Shown: piece by piece, positions 16,204 through 24,999 of the stretch
Numbering within the stretch: the first letter of the stretch is position 1
Layout: each line of letters opens with the position of its first letter
Assembly (NCBI RefSeq): GCF_003387475.1
Contig: NZ_QUNO01000014.1
Span: forward strand, 300,131 to 364,130
Length of the DNA: 64,000 nt
Source of the DNA: Kutzneria buriramensis
GTDB lineage: Bacteria > Actinomycetota > Actinomycetes > Mycobacteriales > Pseudonocardiaceae
Reading direction: 5' to 3'
Made by a program: the position numbers and the translations under genes
The notes under the pieces: model-generated
The model's input: the letters and a program-made list of their open reading frames with translations, nothing else
Database searches by the model: none
Told to the model about the DNA's origin: nothing

Positions 16204-17109
16204 TCACTCCGTATCTGACGCTAGCGTGAACGGCCGCCACATGCCAGGGGGTTTCGCCTCGGCCAACGCGAACGTGCGGAACGCGTCGGCCGCGGCCGGC
16301 AGGAACCGGTCGCACCAGCCGAGCCCGATCGTGCGGAAACAGGCCGGCTCGGAGATCGCCAGCTCGACCACGCCCGGCACCGGCGCGGGGCCCGGACCGA
16401 TCAGCCCGACCCCGCAGCCGGCGCCGATCAGCCCGCGCAGCGTCGCCCCGTCCTCGCCCTCGCAGCTGATCCGCGGCGAGAAGCCGGCCTCCCGGCACAG
16501 CCGCTCGGTCGTCGGCCGCATCCCGAAGCCCTTCGAGAAGATCACGAACGGCTCGTCGCGCACCTCGGCCAGCCGCACCGACGACCGCCCGGCCAGCCGG
16601 TGCGTCACCGGCACGACCAGCACCAGCGGCTCGGTCAGCAGTGGCCGCCAGACGATGTCGGGGGACCTGGGCGGGGAGATCAGCAACAGGTCGACCAGCC
16701 CGTCCAGCAGGTACTGCTCGATCCGCTCGGTGCCGCCCTGGCGCAGCCGGAACTGCACGCTCGGCCGGCGCGACCGGTAGTCGCTGAGCAGCGTCGGCAC
16801 GACCAAGGGCCCCATGGTGTTCAGGAACGCCACCGTCACGGTGCCGCGGTCCGGATCGGCCAGCTCGCCGATGGTCCGCCGCGCACCGTCCACAGCGGAC
16901 ACTGCCCGTCGGGCGGCGTCCAGCAGCGCCTGACCGTTGGCGTTGAGCCGCAACACCCGGCCGACCCGGTCGAAAAGTGGCGCGCCGAGCTCCCGTTCCA
17001 GCCGGCCCAGCCCGCGCGACAGCGCCGGCTGAGACAGGTGCAAGGTCTCGGCCGCCTCCGTGACGGTCCGGCTCTCCGCGACCCGGATGAACCAGCGCAG
17101 CTCGTCCAT
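16204..17109 (-). CDS. LysR family transcriptional regulator
   Basis: A 301-residue regulator with an N-terminal winged helix (MDELRWFIRVAESRTVTEAAETLHLSQPALSRGLGRLERELGAPLFDR) and a periplasmic-binding-like effector domain. It sits between the NTF2-like pair downstream and the divergent TauE/SafE permease. LysR proteins usually control the divergent neighbour, so the permease and possibly the NTF2-like genes are likely targets. The effector is unknown. Confidence 0.9.
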   Translation of the reverse strand: MDELRWFIRVAESRTVTEAAETLHLSQPALSRGLGRLERELGAPLFDRVGRVLRLNANGQALLDAARRAVSAVDGARRTIGELADPDRGTVTVAFLNTMGPLVVPTLLSDYRSRRPSVQFRLRQGGTERIEQYLLDGLVDLLLISPPRSPDIVWRPLLTEPLVLVVPVTHRLAGRSSVRLAEVRDEPFVIFSKGFGMRPTTERLCREAGFSPRISCEGEDGATLRGLIGAGCGVGLIGPGPAPVPGVVELAISEPACFRTIGLGWCDRFLPAAADAFRTFALAEAKPPGMWRPFTLASDTE

Positions 17110-17195
17110 GTCCACGACATCGATGCCTAGCACGCATCGATTCCATGGGCAATGTTCATTGGACGCATCGATACCGCCGGGTCGACCCTGAACGA

Positions 17196-17948
17196 GTGAC
17201 CCCACTCGCGCTCGGTCTCGTCGCCGCCGTCGGACTGATCGTCGGCATGCTCAACGCCGTCGCCGGCGCGGGCGCCCTGCTCACCTTCCCGCTGATGATC
17301 GGACTCGGACTGAGTCCGCTGGCCGCCAACGTGACCAACTGCGTCGGCGTCGTGCCCGGCTCGGTCGCGGCGACCATCGGCTTCCGCAAGGAACTCCGTG
17401 GCCAGGGGCGGACGCTGCGCACGCTGGTGCCGCCGGCGGCCATCGGCTCGGTCGTCGGTGCGCTGCTGCTGTTCGTGTTGCCCAGCAGGGTTTTCACCTA
17501 CGCGGCGCCGGGACTGCTGGCGGCCGGCGCGGTGCTGGTGCTCACACAACCGTTGCTGGCCAAGCGGTTGCGGTCGATCGCGCCGCACCGCAACAAGCCC
17601 GGGCTGATCGCCGGCATGGCCGCCAACGGCGCGTACGGCGGCTACTTCGGCGCGGGTGTCGGCATCATCTTCGCCGCGCTGCTCGGCCTCTTCGTCACCG
17701 ACGACACGCACCGCATGAACGCGATCAAGAACGTGTTGCAGACGACGGCCAACGGCGTGGCCGGCGTGATCTTCTGCTTCACGGCCCCGGTCAACTGGCC
17801 GGCGGCGATCGTGCTCGCGGCGGCGACGGCGATCGGCGGACCCCTCGGGGCCCGCCTCGCCCGTCACCTCCCGGCCACCGCGCTGCGCTCGGTGATCGGC
17901 GTCCTCGGCCTGGTCACCGCGTCCACGCTGATGTTGCGTGCCTTCTAG
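17196..17948 (+). CDS. TauE/SafE family permease
   Basis: A 250-residue membrane protein with about eight helices and the duplicated family motifs GMLNAVAGAGALLTFPLMIGLGLSPLAANVTN and GAYGGYFGAGVGIIFAALLGL. Members export sulfite, sulfonates or related anions. GTG 17196 gives a standard N-terminus. It is divergent from the LysR gene with 86 bases between the starts. Its stop overlaps the end of the converging SMP-30 gene by four bases. Confidence 0.87.
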   Translation: MTPLALGLVAAVGLIVGMLNAVAGAGALLTFPLMIGLGLSPLAANVTNCVGVVPGSVAATIGFRKELRGQGRTLRTLVPPAAIGSVVGALLLFVLPSRVFTYAAPGLLAAGAVLVLTQPLLAKRLRSIAPHRNKPGLIAGMAANGAYGGYFGAGVGIIFAALLGLFVTDDTHRMNAIKNVLQTTANGVAGVIFCFTAPVNWPAAIVLAAATAIGGPLGARLARHLPATALRSVIGVLGLVTASTLMLRAF

Positions 17949-18811
17949 CCGGCGAACAGCGTCGACGGCAGCCCGACGCCGAAACCGGGCAGCACCAACA
18001 AGGAGCCGGCCAGTTCCTGATCGGCGAGCTGCTCCGGGGTGAGCCCCTCGCGAGCGGTCGTCACGTACAGATCGGTGAAGTCCGGACCGCCGAAGGCACA
18101 CGCCGACGGCTGCGCCACCGGCATCGGCACCTCACGGTCCAGCTTGCCCTCGGGCGTGTAGCGGCGGATCGCGTGCCCGCCCCACAACGCCACCCACAGG
18201 CAGCCATCGGCATCCACGCACATGCCGTCGGGAGAGCCCGGGGTCCCCTCGATCGTACACAATGGACGGCGGCCCACCGCCGTCCCGGTGGCCAGGTCGT
18301 AGTCGAGCACATCGACCCGCCGGGTCGGCGTGTCGATGTAGTACATCAGCGTGTTGTCCGGGCTCCAGGCGATGCCGTTGCTGATCGTCACGTCGTCGAA
18401 CAGCACCTTCGCGGCCCCGTCCGGTTCGACGCGCGCCAACCAGCCGCCGCCCTCGCCGGCGTCGTAGCGCATGGTGCCGGCCCACAGCCGCCCCGCGCCG
18501 TCGACGGCCGCGTCGTTGCCGCGAACGCCCTCGCGCTCCCAGTAGACCAGCCAACGCTGGGTGCCGTCGGCGTCGAGCAGCGCCACGCCGTCCCGGAGGT
18601 TGGCGATGAGGCCGCCGGCCGCGCGCGGCTTGGCCGCGCCCACGTGCTGCGGCACCGCGAGCACGTCGTCGCGGCCGCGGCCCGGGTCGTACCGGTGCAC
18701 CGCGCTGCCCAGGATGTCCACCCACAGCAGCGTGGACGTCGACGTGTCCCACGTGGGGCCCTCGCCGAGCGTCGCCTCGCTGCGCACCGCCACTTCGACC
18801 ACTGAGTTCAC
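17945..18811 (-). CDS. SMP-30/gluconolactonase family protein
   Basis: A 288-residue six-bladed beta-propeller lactonase. Signatures are EATLGEGPTWD with the metal-binding glutamate, GNDAAVDGAGRLWAGTMRYD, TISNGIAWSPDNTLMYYIDT and GSPDGMCVDADGCLWVALWGG. Family members hydrolyse sugar or other lactones using a divalent metal. GTG 18811 is a probable leaderless start; GTG 18802 is possible. It is divergent from the rhomboid gene and converges on the permease. Confidence 0.87.
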   Translation of the reverse strand: MNSVVEVAVRSEATLGEGPTWDTSTSTLLWVDILGSAVHRYDPGRGRDDVLAVPQHVGAAKPRAAGGLIANLRDGVALLDADGTQRWLVYWEREGVRGNDAAVDGAGRLWAGTMRYDAGEGGGWLARVEPDGAAKVLFDDVTISNGIAWSPDNTLMYYIDTPTRRVDVLDYDLATGTAVGRRPLCTIEGTPGSPDGMCVDADGCLWVALWGGHAIRRYTPEGKLDREVPMPVAQPSACAFGGPDFTDLYVTTAREGLTPEQLADQELAGSLLVLPGFGVGLPSTLFAG

Positions 18812-18852
18812 CTTAGGGGTTGTACCTGATGCCAAATGCCCACTTCGGGCCC

Positions 18853-18858
18853 TACGCT
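18853..18858 (+). promoter_or_regulatory. -10 element of leaderless rhomboid promoter
   Basis: TACGCT lies seven bases before GTG 18866. This places the transcription start at the start codon for the rhomboid-murI-MBL transcript. Confidence 0.5.
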
Positions 18859-18865
18859 CGGTTAC

Positions 18866-19507
18866 GTGGCTACCCTTCCCGTACCGTCGGCGCCTGGCAA
18901 GCCCGTCAACCGGGTGCTGCCCCCGCAGCCGCTGCGGTCCGCCGTGGTCATCGGCGGCTTCACCGTGCTGCTGTACCTGGTCGAGCTCGTCAACTCGGCG
19001 TTCTTCCACGGCTCGCTCGCCAGCTACGGCATCGTGTCGCATCGGGTGACCGGCCTGCCGGGGGTGATCTGGGCGCCGCTGCTGCACGTCAGCTGGCAGC
19101 ACCTGTTCTCCAACACGTTGCCGGTGCTGCTGTTCGGCTTCCTGGCGATGGCCATCGGGGTGCGGCAGTGGGTTGCTGTCACCGTGGTGATCTGGCTCAT
19201 CAGCGGCCTGGGCGTCTGGCTGACCGAGAGCACCGGCGTCTCCACCGTCGGCGCCTCCGGCATCGCCTTCGGCTGGCTGATGTTCCTGTTGGTGCGGGGC
19301 ATCTTCAACCGCAGTCTCAAGCAGCTCGCGGTGGCCGTGATCCTGTTGTTCTACTGGGGCAGCGCGCTGTGGGGCCTGCTGCCCAACGTGGACCCGGAGA
19401 TCTCGTGGCAGGCGCACGCCTTCGGCGCGCTCGGCGGCCTGTTGTCGGCCTGGCTGGTGGCAATGGCCAACCGGCCGGCTCGCACCGCCGGTAAAGTCGT
19501 TGCGTGA
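18866..19507 (+). CDS. rhomboid family intramembrane serine protease
   Basis: A 213-residue membrane protease with six helices. The active-site serine is in [11 protein letters not shown] and the catalytic histidine is in [11 protein letters not shown]. The [13 protein letters not shown] segment corresponds to the HxxxN oxyanion helix. It is the Rv1337 counterpart by synteny. The stop overlaps the murI GTG. Substrates are unknown. Confidence 0.92.
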   Translation: MATLPVPSAPGKPVNRVLPPQPLRSAVVIGGFTVLLYLVELVNSAFFHGSLASYGIVSHRVTGLPGVIWAPLLHVSWQHLFSNTLPVLLFGFLAMAIGVRQWVAVTVVIWLISGLGVWLTESTGVSTVGASGIAFGWLMFLLVRGIFNRSLKQLAVAVILLFYWGSALWGLLPNVDPEISWQAHAFGALGGLLSAWLVAMANRPARTAGKVVA

Positions 19508-20322
19508 CAACCGCCGCCGACGCGCCGATCGGGATCTTCGACTCCGGGGTGGGCGGCCTGACCGTCGCCCGCGCGATCATGGACCAGCTGCCGGGCGAAC
19601 GCGTCCGGTACCTCGGCGACACCGCCAACTGTCCTTACGGGCCGTTGCCGATCGCCGACGCCCGGCGGTACGCCCTCGCGGCGTTCGACCAACTCGTGGA
19701 CAGCGGCGTGAAGATGTTGGTGATCGCCTGCAACACCGCGTCCGCGGCCTGCCTGCGTGACGCCCGTGAGCGCTACGACATCCCGGTGGTCGAGGTCGTG
19801 CTGCCGGCGGTGCGCCGCGCCGTGGCCACCAGCCGCACCGGTCGCATCGGACTGATCGGTACCCAGGGCACCGTGCAGTCCCGTGCCTACGACGACGCCT
19901 TCGCCGCCGCCCCGCACGTGACGCTGACGAGCGCTGCCTGCCCGCGGTTCGTGGACTTCGTGGAGCGCGGCGTCACCTCGGGCCGTCAGGTGCTGGGGCT
20001 GACCGAGGCGTACCTGGAGCCGCTGCACCGCGCCGACGTGGACACGCTCATCCTCGGCTGCACGCACTATCCGCTGCTCACGGGCGTGATCCAGATCGTG
20101 ATGGGGGAGAAGGTGACGCTCGTCTCCAGCGCCGAGGAGACGGCCAAGGACGTGGTCCGGGTGCTCACCGAGCGCGATCTGCTGCGGGAGCCGACCGGCG
20201 ACATCGCCGAGCACGAATTCCTCGCCACCGGCCCCGCCGAACCCTTCCTGCGATTGGCCCGCCGGTTCCTGGGTCCGCAGGTGGGAACGGTTCGCGCCGC
20301 CATGTCACCCTCTACGCCGTGA
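19504..20322 (+). CDS. murI: glutamate racemase MurI
   Basis: A 272-residue cofactor-independent racemase making D-glutamate for peptidoglycan. Both catalytic cysteines are present, in [11 protein letters not shown] and LGCTHYPLL, and [16 protein letters not shown] forms the substrate loop. It is coupled by overlapping start and stop codons to the rhomboid gene before it and the MBL gene after it. This matches Rv1338. Confidence 0.95.
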   Translation: MTTAADAPIGIFDSGVGGLTVARAIMDQLPGERVRYLGDTANCPYGPLPIADARRYALAAFDQLVDSGVKMLVIACNTASAACLRDARERYDIPVVEVVLPAVRRAVATSRTGRIGLIGTQGTVQSRAYDDAFAAAPHVTLTSAACPRFVDFVERGVTSGRQVLGLTEAYLEPLHRADVDTLILGCTHYPLLTGVIQIVMGEKVTLVSSAEETAKDVVRVLTERDLLREPTGDIAEHEFLATGPAEPFLRLARRFLGPQVGTVRAAMSPSTP

Positions 20323-21089
20323 AGCTGACCATCCTCGGCTGCGCGGGCAGCGTTCCCGGCCCGGACGCCCCCGCCCCGTGCTACCTGGTCGAGGCGGACG
20401 GGTTCCGGTTGGTGCTGGACCTGGGCAACGGCGCCCTGGCCGCGTTGCAGGCGCGGATGAGCGCGTTCGACATCGACGCGCTGGCCTTCTCCCACCTGCA
20501 TCCCGATCACTGCGCCGACTTCAGCGCGCTCGCGGTGCTGCGCCAGTACCACCCGGCGCCGCCCTACCCGGCGACCGAGCGGCGGCTGCCGGTGCACGGG
20601 CCGTCCGACACGTCCCACCGGTTCGCCGCCCAGTACGCGCCGAACGAGGAGGAGCGGCTCGGCACCGACTTCTCGCGCGTCTTCGACTTCCTCCCGCTCA
20701 CCGGCGAGACCGTGCAGATCGGCCCGCTGAAGGTGACCTCGGCACGGGTGCTGCACCCGTGCGAGGCGTACGGCTTCCGGATCGAGCACGACGGCCGGTC
20801 GCTGGTCTACTCCGGCGACACCGCCGCGTGCCCCGCGCTGGACAGGCTGTCCTCCGGCGCCGACCTGCTGCTGGCCGAGGCGACCTGGACCGACCTGCCG
20901 ACCCGGCCCGCGGACATGCACATGTCCGGCCGGCAGGCGGGGCAGACCGCGTGCCGCGCCGGCGTGGGCAGGCTCATGCTCACCCACATCGCGCCGTGGA
21001 CCGATCCGCAGGTCGTGCTGGCCGAGGCGCGGGGCGAGTTCGACGGCGAGGTGCTGCTCGCCGAGCAGGGCCGGGTGTACGAGGTCTAG
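20319..21089 (+). CDS. MBL-fold hydrolase of the Rv1339 type
   Basis: A 256-residue metallo-beta-lactamase-fold enzyme with the metal motif [10 protein letters not shown], a further histidine in [10 protein letters not shown], the [10 protein letters not shown] aspartate and [10 protein letters not shown]. By synteny with murI and rph it corresponds to M. tuberculosis Rv1339, reported to be an atypical class II cyclic AMP phosphodiesterase. If that holds here, it would lower cAMP. It starts in GTGA overlap with murI. Confidence 0.9.
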   Translation: MKLTILGCAGSVPGPDAPAPCYLVEADGFRLVLDLGNGALAALQARMSAFDIDALAFSHLHPDHCADFSALAVLRQYHPAPPYPATERRLPVHGPSDTSHRFAAQYAPNEEERLGTDFSRVFDFLPLTGETVQIGPLKVTSARVLHPCEAYGFRIEHDGRSLVYSGDTAACPALDRLSSGADLLLAEATWTDLPTRPADMHMSGRQAGQTACRAGVGRLMLTHIAPWTDPQVVLAEARGEFDGEVLLAEQGRVYEV

Positions 21090-21724
21090 CCGCCGACGCC
21101 CTTCCAGACGGCCGAGGCCCCGCTGTCGCCGATCAGGTAGATCTCGTACGTGACGGCGACGGCGCTGGCCAGCACCGCGACCGAGACCAGGATCGTGATC
21201 ACGCTCCAGAACCGGGACGCGGACTGCTGGGCGGTCTGGATCGTCGGCGCCGGCTCGGTCGCCGGCCGGGCGGCGAGATCCTCGTCCAGCTCGTCGAGGC
21301 TGTGCACGCCCGGCGCGACCGGCTGGTGCCGCGGCGACATCGCCGCGTTCGCCCGGACGCCGCCGGTGGCCCGCTCGCGGTCCGCGATCCGCCCGACGAC
21401 CAGCAGCAGCACGAGCATCACGCCGAAGGCGATCGCGTACGGCAGCAGGCCGTTGCCCAGGTCACGGTGGTGCGCCAGCCCTGGCGGGGACCCCTTGATG
21501 GTGTTGTACAGCTCCTCCCCGGCCTGCTGGGTGATCGGCACCGCGCCGATGCCCAGGACGGCGAGCACCAGCACCGGCAACCAGTAGCGGCGGCGCCACT
21601 TCGGGTAGAGCGCGATGAGGATGCTGCCGACCGCGGCCAGGGGCAACAGCACGACGACGGCATGCACCAGCAACGGGTGCAGCGGCATCCCGTTGAAGGT
21701 GAACGAGTTGTCGGCAAGGTTCAT
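21086..21724 (-). CDS. DUF2231 membrane protein
   Basis: A 212-residue membrane protein with the DUF2231 opening GMPLHPLLVHAVVVLLPLAAVGSIL and about five hydrophobic segments, two of them flanking a disordered acidic stretch (SLDELDEDLAARPATEPAPT). DUF2231 proteins sometimes carry heme-binding histidines; here HPLLVH and the LAHHRD pair are candidates. Its function is not established. It is inserted on the opposite strand between the Rv1339- and Rv1340-like genes, overlapping the MBL stop by four bases. Confidence 0.85.
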   Translation of the reverse strand: MNLADNSFTFNGMPLHPLLVHAVVVLLPLAAVGSILIALYPKWRRRYWLPVLVLAVLGIGAVPITQQAGEELYNTIKGSPPGLAHHRDLGNGLLPYAIAFGVMLVLLLVVGRIADRERATGGVRANAAMSPRHQPVAPGVHSLDELDEDLAARPATEPAPTIQTAQQSASRFWSVITILVSVAVLASAVAVTYEIYLIGDSGASAVWKGVGG

Positions 21725-21769
21725 AACAACCTCACGTTGGGAGCGCGCGAGCGGTTCAATCGGTGCCCG

Positions 21770-21775
21770 TAGGCT
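21770..21775 (+). promoter_or_regulatory. -10 element of leaderless rph promoter
   Basis: TAGGCT ends six bases before GTG 21782, the rph start, so the message is probably leaderless. Confidence 0.5.
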
Positions 21776-21781
21776 AGCCGC

Positions 21782-22564
21782 GTGGTTAGAGCAGATGGCC
21801 GAGGCGACGAGTCGCTCCGCGAGATCAAGATCACCCGTGGCTACCAGCAGTGGCCGGCGGGATCCGTGCTGGTCGAGTTCGGCAACACCCGCGTGCTGTG
21901 CGCGGCCAGCGTCACCGAGGGCGTGCCGCGCTGGCGGGCCGGGTCCGGCCTGGGCTGGGTCACCGCCGAGTACGCCATGCTGCCCTCGGCCACCCACACC
22001 CGCGGCGACCGGGAGTCGGTCAAGGGCAAGATCGGCGGCCGCACGCACGAGATCAGCCGGCTGATCGGCCGCTCCCTGCGGGCCTGCATCGACCTGGCCG
22101 CCCTCGGCGAGAACACCATCGTCATCGACTGCGACGTGATCCAAGCCGACGGCGGCACCCGCACCGCGGCCATCACCGGCGCGTACGTGGCGCTGGCCGA
22201 CGCCATCACGTGGCTGGACGCGGCCGGCCGGCTGGCCGACCCCAAGCCGCTTTCCTGCTCGGTGTCGGCGGTCAGCGTCGGGGTGATCGACGGCCGGGTC
22301 CGGCTGGACCTGCCGTACGAGGAGGACTCCCGGGCCGAGGTCGACATGAACGTGGTCGCCACCGACGCCGGCACACTGGTCGAGGTGCAGGGCACCGGCG
22401 AGGGCGCGACGTTCGCCCGGTCCACCCTGGACCAGATGCTGGACCTGGCGCTGGCCGGCTGCGCCGAGCTGTCCCGGCTCCAGTCCGAGGCGCTGGCGCT
22501 GCCGTACCCGGGCAAGCTGCCGGAGCCGTCGCCGAAGGGCAAGCGGTCGGCGGCCAAGTCGTGA
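21782..22564 (+). CDS. rph: ribonuclease PH
   Basis: A 260-residue phosphorolytic 3'-5' exoribonuclease that trims tRNA precursors. It begins [17 protein letters not shown], and carries [11 protein letters not shown], the phosphate-binding [13 protein letters not shown] and [22 protein letters not shown]. The C-terminal 15 residues are a lysine- and serine-rich tail. GTG 22561 of rdgB overlaps its stop. Confidence 0.95.
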   Translation: MVRADGRGDESLREIKITRGYQQWPAGSVLVEFGNTRVLCAASVTEGVPRWRAGSGLGWVTAEYAMLPSATHTRGDRESVKGKIGGRTHEISRLIGRSLRACIDLAALGENTIVIDCDVIQADGGTRTAAITGAYVALADAITWLDAAGRLADPKPLSCSVSAVSVGVIDGRVRLDLPYEEDSRAEVDMNVVATDAGTLVEVQGTGEGATFARSTLDQMLDLALAGCAELSRLQSEALALPYPGKLPEPSPKGKRSAAKS

Positions 22565-23166
22565 GCAAGCTGCTGCTGGCCACCCGCAACGCCAAGAAGC
22601 TGACGGAGCTGGACCGCATCCTGGCCGCCTCGGACGTCTCCGGCGTCGAGGTCATCGGCCTCGACGCCGTCGACCCGTTCCCGGAGGCCCCGGAGACCGA
22701 GCCGACGTTCGAGGGCAACGCCCTGGCCAAGGCCCGGGACGCGGTCGCCGCCACTGGCCTGCCGGCCGTCGCCGACGACTCCGGCATCGCGGTGGACGCG
22801 CTGAACGGCATGCCCGGCGTGCTGTCGGCCCGGTGGTCCGGCGGCCACGGCGATGACGCCGCCAACCTGAACCTGGTGCTGGGGCAGATGGGCGACGTGC
22901 CGGACGAGCGCCGCGGCGCGGCCTTCGTCTGCGCCGCGGCCCTGGTGCTGCCCGGCGGCTCCGAGGTCGTGGTGCGGGGCGAGTGGCGCGGGACCCTGAT
23001 CCGGGCGGCCCGCGGCGCGAACGGCTTCGGGTACGACCCGATCTTCGTGCCGGAGGGGGAGACCCGGACGTCCGCCGAGATGGACCCGGCCGAGAAGGAC
23101 GCCCTGTCCCACCGCGGGCGGGCCCTCCGGCTGCTGCTGCCGCACATCACGGCCGCCCTCTCCTGA
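22561..23166 (+). CDS. rdgB: RdgB/HAM1 XTP/dITP pyrophosphatase
   Basis: A 201-residue nucleotide-pool sanitising enzyme that removes ITP, dITP and XTP. It has the substrate loop [25 protein letters not shown], the catalytic [24 protein letters not shown] and [14 protein letters not shown]. It is coupled to rph and is the last gene of the block syntenic with Rv1341. A very stable hairpin follows. Confidence 0.95.
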   Translation: MSKLLLATRNAKKLTELDRILAASDVSGVEVIGLDAVDPFPEAPETEPTFEGNALAKARDAVAATGLPAVADDSGIAVDALNGMPGVLSARWSGGHGDDAANLNLVLGQMGDVPDERRGAAFVCAAALVLPGGSEVVVRGEWRGTLIRAARGANGFGYDPIFVPEGETRTSAEMDPAEKDALSHRGRALRLLLPHITAALS

Positions 23167-23181
23167 CCCTTTTCGTGCTTG

Positions 23182-23224
23182 GAAGGGGGCTTTCCTTGCG
23201 TTGAACGCGAGGAAAGCCCCCTTC
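23182..23224. terminator. long perfect hairpin after rdgB
   Basis: Fifteen paired bases (23182-23196 with 23210-23224) enclose a loop that is itself almost palindromic around GCGTTGAACGC. It can stop transcription from both sides. From memory, similar GGGGGCTTTC hairpins with this loop recur in Amycolatopsis genomes, hinting at a dispersed repeat. Confidence 0.75.
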
Positions 23225-23236
23225 ACTGCATCGCCG

Positions 23237-23986
23237 TCACCTCATCGGAGGAGCGACGCCCCAGCCCCAGCGCGGCACCGGCGCCTGCTTGTACGGGTGG
23301 GCATCCGGCTGGGAATTGGCCAGGGCGATGCGCGTGCCCCACTCGATGTAGCCGGTGAACGCGGCCCGGAACTCGGGGTCGGACGGCAGCCCCACCTCGT
23401 CGGCGGCGTCCATCAGCAGGCTCACCCAGCGGCGGCGCTGCGGCTCGGTGATCCCCTTGCCCAGGTGCATGCCCAGCATCGTCGGATAGCCGCCGCGCTC
23501 GGCGCTGTAGGTCCTCGGGCCGCCGAAGACCTCACCCAGCCAGTGCGCCACCCGGCGCGGATGCTCCGGCGACATGCCCCGGAACAGCGGTTCCAGCAGG
23601 TCGTCGGCGAGCACGTGCCGGTAGAACACCTCCGTCAGCCGGATCAGCGCCTCCTCGCCGCCGGCCCAGTCGTACAGCGTCGGCGGGCCCTCGCCGGCGG
23701 CCAACTCCTCGTAGTGCCGCATCTCCTCGATGTCGCCGACGAACGGCTTCACCTCGGCGAAGAACGCCGGGAACTGCGGGCCGGTGCGGAACCCCTTGAG
23801 GTGGTCCTCCGCGGAGGTCCACCGGATCCGCACCACGTAGCAGGCAGGCTCCTCCACGCAGCGCGCCACGTCCCAGCCCACGCACTGCGGCGACTCGGAC
23901 AGCACCGTTCCCGCGCGGCGATAGGCGTCCTCGAACTGGCTACCCTGGCCGTCGGGAATCCGGTAGCGGATGTACTCGGTGATCAC
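23237..23986 (-). CDS. antibiotic monooxygenase domain fused to group II truncated hemoglobin
   Basis: A 249-residue two-domain protein. Residues 1 to about 95 are an ABM-type dimeric ferredoxin-like domain (EYIRYRIPDGQGSQFEDAYRRAG ... YVVRIRWTSAEDHLKGFR). Residues 105-235 are a truncated globin (LYDWAGGEEALIRLTEVFYRHVLADDLLEPLFRGM) with the proximal histidine in MLGMHLGKGI and the family tryptophan in RRRWVSLL. The fusion suggests heme or oxygen chemistry linked to a small-molecule monooxygenase or sensing role. It is divergent from an HxlR regulator. GTG 23986 is preferred over TTG 23998. Confidence 0.85.
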   Translation of the reverse strand: MITEYIRYRIPDGQGSQFEDAYRRAGTVLSESPQCVGWDVARCVEEPACYVVRIRWTSAEDHLKGFRTGPQFPAFFAEVKPFVGDIEEMRHYEELAAGEGPPTLYDWAGGEEALIRLTEVFYRHVLADDLLEPLFRGMSPEHPRRVAHWLGEVFGGPRTYSAERGGYPTMLGMHLGKGITEPQRRRWVSLLMDAADEVGLPSDPEFRAAFTGYIEWGTRIALANSQPDAHPYKQAPVPRWGWGVAPPMR

Positions 23987-24056
23987 CCGCCGAAACAACC
24001 ACCGCGGCGGGAGGTCGGCAAGTACGCACTTTCCGGTGCGCAGTCAGGGGGCGAAC

Positions 24057-24404
24057 GTGCGACAGCGATACCACTGCCCGGTCGAGCTCACGCTGGACGT
24101 CGTCGGCGGCCGGTGGCGGGTGCTGATCCTGGCCCGCCTCAAGGAAGGCCCGCTGCGCTACGGCCAGCTGCGCCGCCTCATCCCGGACATCAGCGAGAAG
24201 ATGCTCACGCAGCGGCTGCGCGAGCTGGAGGCGGATGGCCTGGTGCTGCGCGACGCCACCCAGGAGCCGGAACTGCGCACCGACTACCGGCTCAGCCCGG
24301 AGGGCGAGACCCTGGCCCCGGTGCTCCAGGGCCTGTACGACTGGGGCCTCGCCCGGGCCGAGCGGACCGGCGTCGACGTCTCCTTCACGCCGCCTGGTGA
24401 CTGA
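24057..24404 (+). CDS. HxlR family transcriptional regulator
   Basis: A 115-residue winged-helix regulator. It has the HxlR cysteine in RYHCPVELTLDVVGGRWRVLILARLKEGPLRYGQLRRLIPDISEKMLTQRLRELEADGLV. This class often senses aldehydes or oxidants through the N-terminal cysteine. GTG 24057 follows AGGGGG. Divergence from the ABM-globin gene makes that gene the likely target. Its 3' end overlaps the converging SMR gene by 20 bases. Confidence 0.88.
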   Translation: MRQRYHCPVELTLDVVGGRWRVLILARLKEGPLRYGQLRRLIPDISEKMLTQRLRELEADGLVLRDATQEPELRTDYRLSPEGETLAPVLQGLYDWGLARAERTGVDVSFTPPGD

Positions 24405-24720
24405 CCGACAGCTGCACGACCAGCACGCCGGCCAGGATCAGCACCATGCCGCCGATGGTCAGCGCCGACACGGGTTCGGAGAACAGCACCCGGTTGGCCA
24501 CCACGACCAGCGCGATGCCGCCGCCGGCCCACACCGCGTAGGTGACCGGCATCGGCATGCCGAGCTGGATCACCTGCGACTCCAGGTAGAAGGCCAGCGC
24601 GTAGCCGGCGATCAGGCCGAGCACCGGCAGCGGGTGGCTCAGGCCGTCGGACAGTTTCAACATGATCGTCGCGAACACCTCGGCGACGATGGCGAGGGCG
24701 AGCAGGATCCACATCAGCAT
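24385..24720 (-). CDS. SMR family small multidrug efflux protein
   Basis: A 111-residue four-helix transporter with the essential glutamate 14 in ALAIVAEVFATIMLKLSDG, the GYALAFYLESQVIQLGMPMPVTYAVWAGGG core and an RVLFSEP loop. Members exchange protons for guanidinium-type or lipophilic cations. I looked upstream (24721-24999) for a guanidine riboswitch and could not convince myself of one; that stretch holds only a GTGTGG/CCACAC hairpin near 24907-24924. Confidence 0.92.
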   Translation of the reverse strand: MLMWILLALAIVAEVFATIMLKLSDGLSHPLPVLGLIAGYALAFYLESQVIQLGMPMPVTYAVWAGGGIALVVVANRVLFSEPVSALTIGGMVLILAGVLVVQLSVSHQAA

Positions 24721-24999
24721 CGCTGGTTCCAGGTTTCGGGCGCGCGCCGACGGCCGGCGCCACGGGGCGTGGGCCGGGGTACGCGAAGGGGACCGCCGAA
24801 CGAACGTCAGCGGTTTACGGGAGTGGGGGCGTCAGCCCGTACTCAACCGCCCCTGGTCGGGAAGTGGACCCGCAGGACGAATTTGGAGGGACGCTCAGGA
24901 CCGCTTGGTGTGGAGGAACCACACACGGCGTATCACCCTCTGCGTTGAACCGGGGCGGCCATTCGCCAGCCCTCGCGTCCAGCTTACCCCGTTCGGGGG

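Noticed and set aside
24721..24999. Guanidine riboswitch or tRNA-like element upstream of the SMR gene
   Set aside because: A GGTTCAACGC string looks like a T-loop, but no matching acceptor or anticodon arm exists. The conserved guanidine riboswitch motifs could not be found.
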